Shown one piece after another: positions 45,904-55,110 of a stretch of 64,000 nucleotides of DNA (its first letter is position 1; every line of letters begins with the position of its first letter). This stretch comes from Pseudorhizobium xiangyangii (GTDB lineage Bacteria > Pseudomonadota > Alphaproteobacteria > Rhizobiales > Rhizobiaceae). The stretch spans positions 1-64,000 of the forward strand of contig NZ_JAJAWH010000019.1 of assembly GCF_020531965.1 (NCBI RefSeq), written 5' to 3'. The notes beneath the pieces are model-generated. The model did not search any database. It was given only the letters and a program-made list of their open reading frames with translations, and was not told the origin of the DNA. The position numbers were made by a program, and so were the translations under genes.

Positions 45904-45963
45904 GCAATTTTATTGCGCGGCTCGAAACTGCGAATTCTGCGTCCGTTCGGCAATTTTCTTTCC
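45904..45963. promoter_or_regulatory. AT-rich repeats upstream of bkdA1
   Basis: GCAAT-TTT-ATTGC (45904-45916, perfect palindrome), GCGAATTCTGC (around 45930) and GCAATTTTCTTTCC (from 45950) follow each other at about 22-25 bp spacing, 90-150 bp before bkdA1. Phased AT-rich palindromes are typical for Lrp/BkdR-type regulators. treZ lies on the other side, so either gene could be controlled. Confidence 0.35.
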
Positions 45964-46041
45964 AATCGGCACACCGCTTTGAACGATGGGAACCGACTGA
46001 GCTCCTGCCCGTTTCGGGGTTTCTCGGAATGGGGCCTACCG

Positions 46042-47868
46042 ATGACATCTGCATATGACGCTGCAAGCGCATTTCGCGTCTTCCCGAAAACCTGGGGAGC
46101 GGAGTTCGTCGCTGTCGGCGAAGTCCGCTTCCGGCTCTGGGCGCCGGGCCAGCAGGAAGTCGCCCTTCGGCTCGGCACCAGCGAGACACCCATGAGCCGC
46201 AGCGATGACGGCTGGTTCGAACTGCTGGCGACCGGTGTTTCGGCCGGCACCGAATACTGCTTCGTGCTTGCCGACGGCATGACCGTTCCCGATCCGGCCT
46301 CGCGCGGGCAGAAGGATGACGTCAACGGCCCGTCGCTCGTCATTGATCCGACGAATTACGAGTGGCAGAACGCCGACTGGCGCGGCCGCCCCTGGGAAGA
46401 GGCGGTCATCTACGAATTGCATGTCGGAACGTTCACCGGGGAAGGAACCTTCCGCAGCGCGATCGAAAAGCTGCCTCACCTGGCGCAACTGGGCATCACG
46501 GCCATCGAGATCATGCCGCTCGCCCATTTCGGCGGAAATCGCGGCTGGGGCTATGACGGCGTCCTGCCCTATGCGCCGCACGGCGCCTATGGCCGGCCTG
46601 AGGATTTCAAGGCATTCATCGATGCAGCCCACGGCCACGGGCTGATGGTGTTCCTCGATGTCGTCTACAATCACTTCGGACCGGAAGGTAACTACCTCCC
46701 GCGTCTCGCACCCGACTTCTTCCACCCCGAAAAACATACGCCATGGGGCGCCGCCATTGCCTATGAGAAGGAGCCGGTTCGCAGCTTCTTCGTCGACAAT
46801 GCGCTCTATTGGCTGGATGAGTTCCTGCTGGATGGGTTGCGGTTCGACGCCATCGACCAGATCCGCGACGAAGCGGAAACGCATATCCTCATCGAGATCG
46901 CCGAGCGCATCCGGGCCGAGTTCCCCGACCGGCAGATCCACCTGACGACGGAAGACGTGCGCAACATCACCTTCCTCCACGAGCGCGGGGAGGACGGCGG
47001 CGTACCGCGCTTCACCGCAGAGTGGAACGACGACTTCCACAATGCCGTCCATGTCTACGCCACCGGGGAGACGGACGGCTACTACCAGGACTTTGCCGAA
47101 GCTCCCGAACAGATGGTGGCGCGCAGTTTGGCAGAGGGCTTCGCCTTCCAGGGCGAGGTTTCCAAGCAGACCGGCGAAAACCGGGGCGTCTCCAGCCAGA
47201 ACCTGCCGCCCGTTGCATTCGTCGATTTCATCCAGAACCACGATCAGGTCGGCAACCGAGCCTTCGGCGACCGGTTGCTGGCGCTGACGCGACCGGGGAG
47301 GGTCAAGGCATTGCTCGCAGTGCTGCTTCTGTCGCCGCATATCCCGCTCGTCTTCATGGGTGAGGAATTCGGCGAGACGCGCCCCTTCCTGTTCTTCACC
47401 GATTTCCATGGCGACCTTGCCAAGGCTGTGCGGGAGGGCCGGCGCAAGGAGTTCGAAGGTCATCCGGGCCATGGCCATGAGGATGAGACTATCCCCCATC
47501 CCAACGCTAGGAAGACGTTCACCGATTCCAGGCTGGATTGGGAAAAACCGGCCTCGGGCGACGGCAGGGAATGGATCGCCCTGACCCGCGAACTGCTGGA
47601 CATTCGAGCCAAGACGATCGTGCCGATGATCCGCTCGGCCACGTCTTCCGGAGGAAGGGTGCTCAAGGCAGAAGACGGCCTTGTCGCGGTCTCCTGGGAT
47701 TTCCGGGGTGGCCAGCTTGGCATGGCCATCAACCTCAGCGGCAAGCCTCACCCCCTGCCGATACTGCCCGGGGAAACCATCTTCGCCTATCCCTCCCGTG
47801 AAACCGGGAAGACGGAACTGGCGGCCGACGCGGTTATCGTCACCGCCAGCGCGGGAGGCACTGCGTGA
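46042..47868 (+). CDS. treZ: Malto-oligosyltrehalose trehalohydrolase
   Basis: A 608-residue GH13 enzyme that releases trehalose from maltooligosyl-trehalose. An N-terminal CBM48-like domain (VRFRLWAPGQQEVALRLG) precedes the barrel: VIYELHVGTFTGEGTF, the nucleophile Asp269 in GLRFDAIDQI, the acid Glu304 in HLTTEDVRNI, and FVDFIQNHDQVGNRAFGDR. The start at 46042 is chosen from similarity; the frame is open further upstream. It overlaps treY by four bases (GTGA), so the two are coupled. Confidence 0.93.
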   Translation: MTSAYDAASAFRVFPKTWGAEFVAVGEVRFRLWAPGQQEVALRLGTSETPMSRSDDGWFELLATGVSAGTEYCFVLADGMTVPDPASRGQKDDVNGPSLVIDPTNYEWQNADWRGRPWEEAVIYELHVGTFTGEGTFRSAIEKLPHLAQLGITAIEIMPLAHFGGNRGWGYDGVLPYAPHGAYGRPEDFKAFIDAAHGHGLMVFLDVVYNHFGPEGNYLPRLAPDFFHPEKHTPWGAAIAYEKEPVRSFFVDNALYWLDEFLLDGLRFDAIDQIRDEAETHILIEIAERIRAEFPDRQIHLTTEDVRNITFLHERGEDGGVPRFTAEWNDDFHNAVHVYATGETDGYYQDFAEAPEQMVARSLAEGFAFQGEVSKQTGENRGVSSQNLPPVAFVDFIQNHDQVGNRAFGDRLLALTRPGRVKALLAVLLLSPHIPLVFMGEEFGETRPFLFFTDFHGDLAKAVREGRRKEFEGHPGHGHEDETIPHPNARKTFTDSRLDWEKPASGDGREWIALTRELLDIRAKTIVPMIRSATSSGGRVLKAEDGLVAVSWDFRGGQLGMAINLSGKPHPLPILPGETIFAYPSRETGKTELAADAVIVTASAGGTA

Positions 47869-50402
47869 AGATCCCCTCCTCCACCTATCGCATCCAGTTC
47901 CGCAGCGGCATGACCTTCGACCGCGCGGCAGCACTCGTTCACTATCTCAAGCGGCTCGGCATCAGCCATCTCTATGCCTCGCCGATATTCACCGCGACGT
48001 CGGGCTCCACCCACGGCTACGACGTCACCGACGCCAACGAATTCGATCCGGTCCTCGGCGGTCGCGACGGTTTCATGCGAATGTCGGACGCTCTGCGTGA
48101 TCATGGCCTCGGCCTGATCCTCGACATCGTGCCGAACCACATGGCAGCCTCGCTTGAAAACAAGTGGTGGCGCGACGTGGTGGAGTTCGGCCCCGAGAGC
48201 CGTTACGCCCGCTACTTCGACATCGACTGGAGCCGCAGGCTGACGCTGCCTTTCCTCGGCGAAACGTTCGAAAAGGTGCTTGAATCGGGCGATCTCTCCG
48301 TCAAGCGTGATCCGAAGACGGGCAAGCCCGCGCTTGCCTGTTACGACACCTTCTACCCGCTGGTCCCAGCGAGCTACGAAGGCCGCGAGGAAGAGATCCT
48401 GGCGCTTTCCACGCCATCGGCGATCACGGATCTCCACGACCGGCAGCCCTGGCGTCTGATGCCGTGGCGCGATGCGCCGCGTGACTTGAACTACCGCCGC
48501 TTCTTCGAGATCACCGGGCTTGTTGGTCTCCGTGTCGAGGAGGCAGAGGTTTTCGATGCGGCGCATCGGACGGTCCTCGAACTCATCCGCGAAGGTCGCC
48601 TTGACGGCATTCGGATCGACCATGTCGACGGACTTGCAGACCCCAAGGCATATCTTGACGATCTGCGGCAGGCGGTCGGGCCGGAGATCTATATCCTCGT
48701 CGAGAAGATCCTCGGCGAAGGAGAACACTTGCCGCAGGACTGGCCGATCTCCGGTACGACCGGCTACGAATTCATCGGCGCGCTGAGCAATGTGCTTGTG
48801 GACGGCAGCAAGGCCGATGCTCTCACGCAAGCCTACGACGTCGTCACCACCGAGCCAACGGATTCGATAGAAGCGCTGCGCGGCGCCAAATTGCTGATGG
48901 CGAACAACAACTTCGAGGGCGAAGTTACCACACTGCGGAATCTTGCTCTCAAACTGCATGAGGCAGCTGGCCCTGCCGGCAGCATGGATGAACCGACCCT
49001 GCACAATGCTCTGCGCGAACTGCTGGTCGCCTTCCCCGTCTACCGAACCTATGGAACCTCGGACGGGCTGACGCCCGCAGACAATAAGCGGCTCGCGGAC
49101 ATTGTCGCTGCGGTAAAGTCGGGACCCCACGCGCCCGACATCGCCACTCTGGATTTCCTCCACGGACTTTTGCGCGGCAACGTCGACCCGGCGCAGAAGC
49201 ATAATTCCGACCTCTTCCGCACCCGTTTCCAGCAACTGACCGGCCCGCTGATGGCGAAGTCGCTCGAGGACACGCTGTTCTTCCGCCACCACCGATTGCT
49301 TGCCCTGAACGAAGTCGGCAGTGAAGCCGATCCGCGACCGGCCTCTCTCACACGCTTTCACGAGGAGATGGAGACGCGGCTGGAGCGCCAGCCGCATGCG
49401 CTCTCAGCCACCTCTACGCACGATACGAAGCGCGGCGAGGATACGCGCGCTCGCCTCTACGCCATCAGCGAAGCCCCTGACATCTGGGCCGAAGCGGTGG
49501 AACGGTGGCGCGGAATGAACCAGATCTCCATCGCGTCTCTCCCCGACGGCCCGGCACCGGAGCCGGCAGTCGAGTGGATGCTCTATCAGGCGCTCGCAGG
49601 CGCATGGCCGACGGAGCTGTCGCAGGACGATGCCGCCGGTTTGCAGGCGCTGGAGCAGCGGTTTCTGGGTTACGTCGAGAAGGCGCTGCGCGAAGCAAAG
49701 CAGCGCACGAGCTGGAACGAGGTCGACCAGCAGTACGAGGCGGCGGTCAAGGACTATGCTTCTCGGCTACTGTCGCCAGGGAACCGGGCATTCCTCGGAG
49801 ACTTTCAGAACACGCTCACTCCGTTTATCAACGCAGGTCTCGTCAACGGCATAACCCAGACGCTCATCAAGCTGACGGCGCCAGGCGTACCGGACATCTA
49901 TCAGGGCAGCGAGCGGCTAGATCTCAGCCTGGTCGATCCGGACAACCGGCGCGAGCCGGATTTCGAGACGTTGGTGGAGGGATTGTCTGACGCCGGCACC
50001 TTGCCGGACAGCGACGAAGACTGGCGCTCGGGTCGCCTGAAGCAGCATGTCATTGCCAGGGTTCTTCAACTGCGCCGGCAGTACGGCAATCTCTTTGCGA
50101 ACGGGCATTACATCCCCATCGAGGCACGCGGCAAACGCGCCAGGCACCTTGTGTCCTTCGCTCGACATGCGGGTAAGGAGACGCTTGTTATGGTCGCGCC
50201 TCGTTTCGTCTTCAGCGCATTTCATCACCGCATGCTTCCGGTCTCGGACCGCTGGGCGGAAACCGATTTGCTGCTTCCGGATGAACTCCGCCGTCGCGAA
50301 TACCGGGATGTCTTCACAGGCCGCACCTTCCAGCCGTCCACAAACCTTTCCGTCAACTGGGCATTCGCCGGCCATCCATTTGCTCTCTATATCTCGGCGT
50401 AG
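47865..50402 (+). CDS. treY: Malto-oligosyltrehalose synthase
   Basis: An 845-residue GH13 enzyme that converts the reducing end of a glucan chain to a trehalose unit, the first step of the TreYZ route. It has the TreY opening STYRIQFRSGMTFDRAAALV, LYASPIFTATSGSTHGYDV, the catalytic stretch LDGIRIDHVDGLADPKAYL and HDTKRGEDTRARLYAIS. The GTG start overlaps the treZ stop. The debranching gene treX/glgX is not in the window. Trehalose made this way protects against osmotic and drying stress. Confidence 0.94.
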   Translation: MKIPSSTYRIQFRSGMTFDRAAALVHYLKRLGISHLYASPIFTATSGSTHGYDVTDANEFDPVLGGRDGFMRMSDALRDHGLGLILDIVPNHMAASLENKWWRDVVEFGPESRYARYFDIDWSRRLTLPFLGETFEKVLESGDLSVKRDPKTGKPALACYDTFYPLVPASYEGREEEILALSTPSAITDLHDRQPWRLMPWRDAPRDLNYRRFFEITGLVGLRVEEAEVFDAAHRTVLELIREGRLDGIRIDHVDGLADPKAYLDDLRQAVGPEIYILVEKILGEGEHLPQDWPISGTTGYEFIGALSNVLVDGSKADALTQAYDVVTTEPTDSIEALRGAKLLMANNNFEGEVTTLRNLALKLHEAAGPAGSMDEPTLHNALRELLVAFPVYRTYGTSDGLTPADNKRLADIVAAVKSGPHAPDIATLDFLHGLLRGNVDPAQKHNSDLFRTRFQQLTGPLMAKSLEDTLFFRHHRLLALNEVGSEADPRPASLTRFHEEMETRLERQPHALSATSTHDTKRGEDTRARLYAISEAPDIWAEAVERWRGMNQISIASLPDGPAPEPAVEWMLYQALAGAWPTELSQDDAAGLQALEQRFLGYVEKALREAKQRTSWNEVDQQYEAAVKDYASRLLSPGNRAFLGDFQNTLTPFINAGLVNGITQTLIKLTAPGVPDIYQGSERLDLSLVDPDNRREPDFETLVEGLSDAGTLPDSDEDWRSGRLKQHVIARVLQLRRQYGNLFANGHYIPIEARGKRARHLVSFARHAGKETLVMVAPRFVFSAFHHRMLPVSDRWAETDLLLPDELRRREYRDVFTGRTFQPSTNLSVNWAFAGHPFALYISA

Positions 50403-50427
50403 CCGACAGACCTGTCGACGCAAACGA

Positions 50428-50455
50428 AAAAGGGCGCCGATCATGGCGCCCTTTT
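50428..50455. terminator. Terminator of treZ-treY
   Basis: An 11-bp perfect stem (AAAAGGGCGCC, 50428-50438, with GGCGCCCTTTT, 50445-50455) with the loop GATCAT, 26 bp past treY. It also ends the minus-strand microprotein genes. Confidence 0.9.
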
Positions 50456-50480
50456 GGTTGACCGATACATCCGTCCCACC

Positions 50481-50555
50481 TCAGCCGAGACCAAGGAACG
50501 ACAGGATCGCAAGTACGATAACAACGGCTCCGACGAGCCAAACGATGCTGTTCAT
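50481..50555 (-). CDS. 24-residue membrane microprotein, copy A
   Basis: A tiny gene of 25 codons. The product (MNSIVWLVGAVVIVLAIL, then SFLGLG) is one hydrophobic helix. It is preceded by AAAAGGAGAGATAC, an excellent ribosome site, and followed by a terminator. A second, similar gene lies 35 bp upstream on the same strand; the two products share 16 of 24 residues, including SIVWLVGAVVIV. The conservation at the protein level and separate ribosome sites argue for real genes. The role is unknown. Confidence 0.65.
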   Translation of the reverse strand: MNSIVWLVGAVVIVLAILSFLGLG

Positions 50556-50590
50556 GTATCTCTCCTTTTACACCGGATAAAATGGAACGA

Positions 50591-50665
50591 TCAGGCGAAG
50601 CCGACCAGGTTCAAAACGGCGATGACGATGACGACTGCCCCGACCAGCCAAACGATGCTGTACAT
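50591..50665 (-). CDS. 24-residue membrane microprotein, copy B
   Basis: A 25-codon gene whose product (MYSIVWLVGAVVIVIAVL, then NLVGFA) is a single hydrophobic helix closely related to that of the gene at 50481. AACAAGGAGATCGAG gives a strong ribosome site. The two are in tandem on the minus strand and probably share a promoter upstream of 50665. Such short membrane proteins are easily missed by gene finders. The role is unknown. Confidence 0.65.
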   Translation of the reverse strand: MYSIVWLVGAVVIVIAVLNLVGFA

Positions 50666-50853
50666 CTCGATCTCCTTGTTTCTCGGGAAAGTGAACGGCG
50701 GCGCGGACAAAAGGTTCCCTCTTCGCCCACGCTGTCACATTCGTCTCCGCGAGGTGTTGAGGTCTCGCCACGAAGCTCCGCCGGGGCACCGCTTTGCCCG
50801 AAGAAAAATGGTACAACTGGACGCCGTACGTCAGTCTTGAAAGGGAGAGGGAC

Positions 50854-51138
50854 ATGAACACCGCCAACCCCCAGCTCGAAGGTCTGTATCTGGCCTTTGC
50901 CGCAATCAACCGGCTTCTGGTCAGCAAGGGCCTCGTCAGCCATGCCGATCTCCAGCAGGTGCTACAGGACGCAGAGCAGACCGTGCTGGCCGACAGCCGC
51001 CCTCTCAACGTCTCCCAGTCCCATCAGAAGGCCGTGGCTTTCCCGATCCGGGTCCTGCTCCTGGCCAACGAGGCCTGCGAGAAAGACGAGCAATTCGATT
51101 TCGAGGACCTCGCCCGCGAAGTCGGCCGCCGCACATAG
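50854..51138 (+). CDS. Small conserved hypothetical protein
   Basis: A 94-residue acidic, helical cytoplasmic protein (MNTANPQLEGLYLAFAAINR, LVSHADLQQVLQDAEQTVLA, FEDLAREVGRRT). No domain is recognised. The ATG at 50854 has AAGGGAGAGG just upstream, which decides it over the earlier in-frame start at 50794. It diverges from the microprotein genes. Confidence 0.65.
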   Translation: MNTANPQLEGLYLAFAAINRLLVSKGLVSHADLQQVLQDAEQTVLADSRPLNVSQSHQKAVAFPIRVLLLANEACEKDEQFDFEDLAREVGRRT

Positions 51139-51164
51139 GCAGGCGGCAGCACTCGCAAGGGGCG

Positions 51165-51275
51165 TTAAAGGATCGGCTTGCTGCCGGTGACGGCGACCGT
51201 GGCACCCGAGACGTAGTTCGACATCGGCGCGGCCAGCATCACATAGGCCTCACGAGTTCCGCGGGCTGTCTTCAG
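51165..51275 (-). pseudogene. 3' remnant of a short-chain dehydrogenase gene
   Basis: The minus strand encodes AYVMLAAPMSNYVSGATVAV followed by TGSKPIL and a stop, the typical C-terminus of SDR-family oxidoreductases. Just upstream QPAELV, the usual preceding element, is found in another frame, so a frameshift is present. Nothing else of the gene remains before 51300. It is a decayed fragment. Confidence 0.6.
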
Positions 51276-51388
51276 CCGTCGTAGATGGAATTTCCGACTG
51301 GCAGGCTCTTCGAGCGCAGGACCTAACGCCACAAAAATGGCGCGGCTCCGGCCGCGCCTCGTGCTTGTTTCTACGGCGCGAGGAGCCG

Positions 51389-51649
51389 CTATTCGGCGCG
51401 CACGCCGGGCGTTGCAGCACCGTCACCTCTTCGCAGGCGCCGCAACTGGTCAACTATCCGAAGCGAGCCCGAGGCCCGCGCGGCAGAAAAATCGGAGCTC
51501 TTCGACAATATCCGCAACATGTCTTCCGCCTCATCGGCGGAAATTGTCCCTCTCGCGGCAAGCCCATCGATCAAAAGCAGAAGAGTGCCCTCGACCGCGA
51601 AAGCTCTTCGGCGGGTTTCGATGTCGTTGCTGTTTTCAGTCTCATGCAT
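51389..51649 (-). CDS. Small hypothetical protein
   Basis: An 86-residue helical protein (RRRAFAVEGTLLLLIDGLAA, ISADEAEDMLRILSKSSDFS) with a basic C-terminus. No domain recognised. CCAAGGAGCCTGAC directly before the ATG is a strong ribosome site, supporting a real gene. It stands alone in an accessory stretch, 61 bp downstream of the DUF983 gene on the same strand. Confidence 0.6.
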   Translation of the reverse strand: MHETENSNDIETRRRAFAVEGTLLLLIDGLAARGTISADEAEDMLRILSKSSDFSAARASGSLRIVDQLRRLRRGDGAATPGVRAE

Positions 51650-51710
51650 GTCAGGCTCCTTGGAATGCTACCTGACCAATAGACTCGAGACCGAAAGGTT
51701 CCTCACCTTG

Positions 51711-52139
51711 TCAGGGGGTGCCATGCTGGCTCGACGGATTGCCACCCGAACCGCCCTGGTGCTGACGGTCCAGCTTGCCCTGTTCGGCCTTGTAGAAATA
51801 CTGGCTTGCCACCAGCCAGCCCTTGAGCGGTCGAAGCGGCGGAATGCAGGTGAGCAGCATGAACGGCAGCGAGGTCAGCGCATGGACCCAGAACGGCGGC
51901 TGGAAGACGACCTCGATCCAGACTGCAAGTGCTACACTTGGCACGCAGGCAAAGCAGATGACGAAGAATGCCGGCCCATCGGCAGGATCGGCGAACGAAT
52001 AATCCAGCCCGCAAACCTCGCAGTTTGGACAGAGCTTCAGGAAACCATCGAACAGATGCCCTTGGCCGCAGCGCGGGCATCGCCCCCTGATCCCTGTGCT
52101 GTATGGCGACAGGGGAGCCCATTCGGCGTCAGATGACAT
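51711..52139 (-). CDS. DUF983 family membrane protein
   Basis: A 142-residue protein with the family's Cys-rich N-terminus (RGRCPRCGQGHLFDGFLKLC, then PNCEVCGLDY), which probably binds zinc, and two to three membrane helices (FFVICFACVPSVALAVWIEV, LTSLPFMLLTCIPPLRPLKG). Members are found across Alphaproteobacteria, often near cytochrome oxidase genes, but have no assigned function. The start at 52139 begins the conserved part; AAGAGGT lies upstream. Confidence 0.85.
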   Translation of the reverse strand: MSSDAEWAPLSPYSTGIRGRCPRCGQGHLFDGFLKLCPNCEVCGLDYSFADPADGPAFFVICFACVPSVALAVWIEVVFQPPFWVHALTSLPFMLLTCIPPLRPLKGWLVASQYFYKAEQGKLDRQHQGGSGGNPSSQHGTP

Positions 52140-52317
52140 GATTGTACCTCTTGTGACGGAACGCTGCCGATAGCGCCGGAGAGGGACCGGCAGCAAGGCT
52201 CCGATTTGACGCGCGTCAAATTGAACCACCCGTTTCGCAACGAACATTGGGGATCATTCACCGCACGACGACGCTGACGGCCTTGCTGTGCAGGGCGTCT
52301 CTTTCGAAGAAATTATT

Positions 52318-52602
52318 CTAGTCGTCGTTGAACGGCCAGTCGCGATAGATGCGTCGCCACACCAGCTTCAGGCTCCGGTCCGGCTGGATTATGTAGCGCT
52401 CCTCGACCCGCTGGCCGAACTCGTTACGAAACTGATGGCTGACGGGGCTGCCGATCGGCGCCCTTGTCAGGCGCGTGCGTGGTTGGCCGCCATAGGTAAT
52501 ACTGCCGGGAATAGGCTCAAGCCCCGGCGTGTCAGGAGAAATAGTGGCTGTGCAGCCGCCAAGTGCTGCGGCGAGCCCGGCAATGAGAACCATGTGTTTC
52601 AA
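52318..52602 (-). CDS. Small lipoprotein
   Basis: A 94-residue secreted protein with a lipobox (LGGC, Cys17) after a short signal sequence. The mature part (SITYGGQPRTRLTRAPIGSP, ERYIIQPDRSLKLVWRRIYR) has no recognised domain; it looks like a small periplasmic or outer-membrane lipoprotein specific to rhizobia. It lies 71 bp past the flavoprotein gene on the same strand. Confidence 0.7.
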   Translation of the reverse strand: MKHMVLIAGLAAALGGCTATISPDTPGLEPIPGSITYGGQPRTRLTRAPIGSPVSHQFRNEFGQRVEERYIIQPDRSLKLVWRRIYRDWPFNDD

Positions 52603-52673
52603 GATACCACCTCACCTTTTCGTGGCCGGTCCGCATTAACCCGCCAAGGTGGCAGACGGTTCCACGCCTCGCG

Positions 52674-53609
52674 TCATACGCCGCGCAATCTGTTGTGAAT
52701 GGCGACGGCGGCGACCTCGCCTTGCGCCATGGCCACTCCGAGCTGATTCAAGCCGGTCACGACATCGCCAACGCCGAAACAACCCTCCACATTCGTTTGC
52801 TGGCGAGGTCCGGTGCTGATGCGGTCATCCTCCTCTAGTGCAACCCCCAGCTGCGCCGCAAGGCGGGAACGCGGTCGCACGCCAAGCGCGGAATAAAGAA
52901 CGATCCCGTTCAGCTTTTCGCCGGTCCCGAATGCGAGGTTCATTTCGCTTCTCGCTCCCTTGGTCACCGAAACCAGCGACCCGACAAGAACGTCGATCCC
53001 CTCTTCCGCCAGTTCCAGGCTGACCTCTTCATCCCATTGCGGCTGTCGCCCGAGCGTGACTATCGAAATTGAAGTGGTGAAGGATTTGAGGAAACGGGCC
53101 TCCGCGACGGCGCGCATGGTCGAACCAATCACGCCGGCCGGCCGCCCGGCGATCTCATATCCGTCGCAGATGGGACATATCCGGAGATACCCTTCAGCGA
53201 CGAGTTCATGGGCATCGTCGAATGGGGGAAGATTGTCGTCGAGTCCCGTCGCGAAGATGACGTTCTGACCCGCAAATCGGCGCCCGCCCGCTTGGAGCTG
53301 GAAAAATCCGTTGCCCGACCTCTCAAGCCGAGTGGAGATCTCCTCGACGACCTCGATGTTGAGATCGCGCAACTGCTCGCGCATCCTGGCGATGAGATCG
53401 CTCCCCCTGATCCCGCCCGGGAAGCCGGGGTGATTGTATGATCGCGGGATCAGCGATGCCCGACTGCCGCCGGCATCGACCAGCAGCGCCTTCCGGTGCA
53501 TTCGAGCAAGGTAGATCGCGGCCGTCATCCCACCGGGACCACCGCCAATGATGAGGCAATCGTAGGGAATGTCGGAAACCGTGCCGTTCGACGATCCGGT
53601 CAATGGCAT
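52674..53609 (-). CDS. Thioredoxin-reductase-like flavoprotein
   Basis: A 311-residue NAD(P)/FAD-dependent oxidoreductase with FAD site [25 protein letters not shown] region [19 protein letters not shown] and the FAD-contacting [20 protein letters not shown]. It contains CPICDGYEI, a CxxC pair at the position used by thioredoxin reductase, so a disulphide reductase role is possible; ferredoxin reductases of the same fold lack it. No thioredoxin gene is nearby. The ATG at 53609 is preceded by GGAGGAATTGC. Confidence 0.85.
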   Translation of the reverse strand: MPLTGSSNGTVSDIPYDCLIIGGGPGGMTAAIYLARMHRKALLVDAGGSRASLIPRSYNHPGFPGGIRGSDLIARMREQLRDLNIEVVEEISTRLERSGNGFFQLQAGGRRFAGQNVIFATGLDDNLPPFDDAHELVAEGYLRICPICDGYEIAGRPAGVIGSTMRAVAEARFLKSFTTSISIVTLGRQPQWDEEVSLELAEEGIDVLVGSLVSVTKGARSEMNLAFGTGEKLNGIVLYSALGVRPRSRLAAQLGVALEEDDRISTGPRQQTNVEGCFGVGDVVTGLNQLGVAMAQGEVAAVAIHNRLRGV

Positions 53610-53823
53610 GCAATTCCTCCGGTGAAGCAGTTCGCCCCGTTGCGCCCAATAACTCCACGGCGCTTCCTGCGGTTCCCGGCTCCGTAATTGCGGCGACGAT
53701 CTCTCATCCGCCGCTCGACGCGCGGGACAGGATTTCCCACCAGGCGATTAATTTTGGAGCATTTTGCCTATTGCTTCAGCACTGTCTCTGTTATCGAACG
53801 GTCTCCCTTAGCCGAGCGCCCGT

Positions 53824-55029
53824 ATGTCCTTTCTTAGACGCCTCAATCCCTCGATCGTTCCCGTCAGTTCGGCGGAACGCTTCAGAGCCTCATTCGGCGC
53901 ACTTGTCGGCATCCTGTTGACCGGCCTTATCAGCCGTCTGGCGCTCGGGGGTGATGCGGGCTTCCCACTGCTGATCGCTCCGATGGGAGCGTCGGCGGTA
54001 CTCCTCTTTGCCGCGCCGAGCAGCCCGCTCGCCCAACCGTGGTCTGTGCTGGGCGGCAACCTCATCTCGGCAACCCTTGGTGTCACCTGCGCTCTTACGA
54101 TCAATGATCCGGTGATCGCCGCCAGTACCGCCATTTCCATCTCCATCGGGCTAATGCTGCTCCTGAACTGCCTTCATCCACCGAGTGGTGCGGTCGCGTT
54201 GACCGCGGTTCTGGGCGGGCCGGCCATCCAGGAGGTGGGCTATTGGTTCGTTCTCTCTCCAGTCGGGTTGAATTCCATATTGCTGCTGGCAAGCGCCTAC
54301 GCGTTCAACAACGCCACAGGCAGGCGCTATCCGCATCTGGCCCCGCCTGCACAGCAGATGAACCACGGGACCAGCGATCCCGTTCCGACGCATCGCATTG
54401 GCATCGTTCCCGAGGATCTCCGGGCCGTGCTCGAGCAGTATGACGAGGTGGTGAACATCAGCCCGGAGGACCTCGACGCCCTGCTCCACCAAGCGCAGAT
54501 CCGTGCCTACGAGCGTCGATCCGGCGAAATCACCTGCGACGAGATCATGTCGCGCGACGTCATCACGGTCTCGCCCGACGCAAGCCTCCGCGCCACATGG
54601 CGGTTGCTCATGCAAGCGGACATCAAGGCCCTGCCGGTGGTCGCCGCGGACAGGCAGCTGTTGGGCATCGTGACGCAGACGGACTTCATGCGGATGTCCG
54701 TGCTGAACGATCGCGGCAGCCTGAGCCTCAGAGCCAAGGCCGGGGCGCTGGTGCGCGGTAGCGGCGTGCCTCGCACCGTCGCCGATATCATGACCAAGCG
54801 TGTGCAGTCAGCGCTGCCTGAAACGATGATTGCGAAGCTCGTGCCTCCCATGGCCGACATGGGCCTGCACCACATGCCGGTGGTAGATCACGACAACCAC
54901 GTCGTCGGCATCATCACCCAGTCCGACCTGATAGCCGCACTGTTTCAAAGCGGCAGAAATACGGAAGTCGGCGCGGAAGAAATATTAGCAAAACACAGTA
55001 TAAATACGCGCACATCACCCGCGCGTTGA
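53824..55029 (+). CDS. HPP-family membrane protein with two CBS domains
   Basis: A 401-residue protein. The N-terminal half has five membrane helices and the HPP motif (LLNCLHPPSGAVALTAVLGG). The C-terminal half has two CBS domains (DEIMSRDVITVSPDASLRAT and VADIMTKRVQSALPETMIAK), which bind adenine nucleotides and gate or regulate the membrane part. Plant HPP proteins have been linked to nitrite transport; bacterial functions are not settled. Start 53824 follows from similarity, without a clear ribosome site. Confidence 0.88.
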   Translation: MSFLRRLNPSIVPVSSAERFRASFGALVGILLTGLISRLALGGDAGFPLLIAPMGASAVLLFAAPSSPLAQPWSVLGGNLISATLGVTCALTINDPVIAASTAISISIGLMLLLNCLHPPSGAVALTAVLGGPAIQEVGYWFVLSPVGLNSILLLASAYAFNNATGRRYPHLAPPAQQMNHGTSDPVPTHRIGIVPEDLRAVLEQYDEVVNISPEDLDALLHQAQIRAYERRSGEITCDEIMSRDVITVSPDASLRATWRLLMQADIKALPVVAADRQLLGIVTQTDFMRMSVLNDRGSLSLRAKAGALVRGSGVPRTVADIMTKRVQSALPETMIAKLVPPMADMGLHHMPVVDHDNHVVGIITQSDLIAALFQSGRNTEVGAEEILAKHSINTRTSPAR

Positions 55030-55033
55030 GAAT

Positions 55034-55047
55034 TTACGACAACGTAA
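55034..55047. promoter_or_regulatory. Palindrome after the HPP-CBS gene
   Basis: TTACG-ACAA-CGTAA, a perfect 5-bp inverted repeat with a 4-bp centre, begins 5 bp past the stop. The same frame (TTACG-N4-CGTAA) occurs at 22044-22057 before rpoH, suggesting a shared operator. Confidence 0.35.
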
Positions 55048-55110
55048 AAATATTTCATCCCGGCGATTGAATGCCTCCCCACGAAGGCTCAAAGTACTTC
55101 AGCGCAATGA

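Noticed and set aside
46036-47934. A 632-codon frame antisense to treZ
   Set aside because: treZ has all catalytic motifs on the other strand; the antisense product is compositionally odd.
47787-49397. A 536-codon frame antisense to treY
   Set aside because: Same reason: treY is complete and well conserved on the plus strand.
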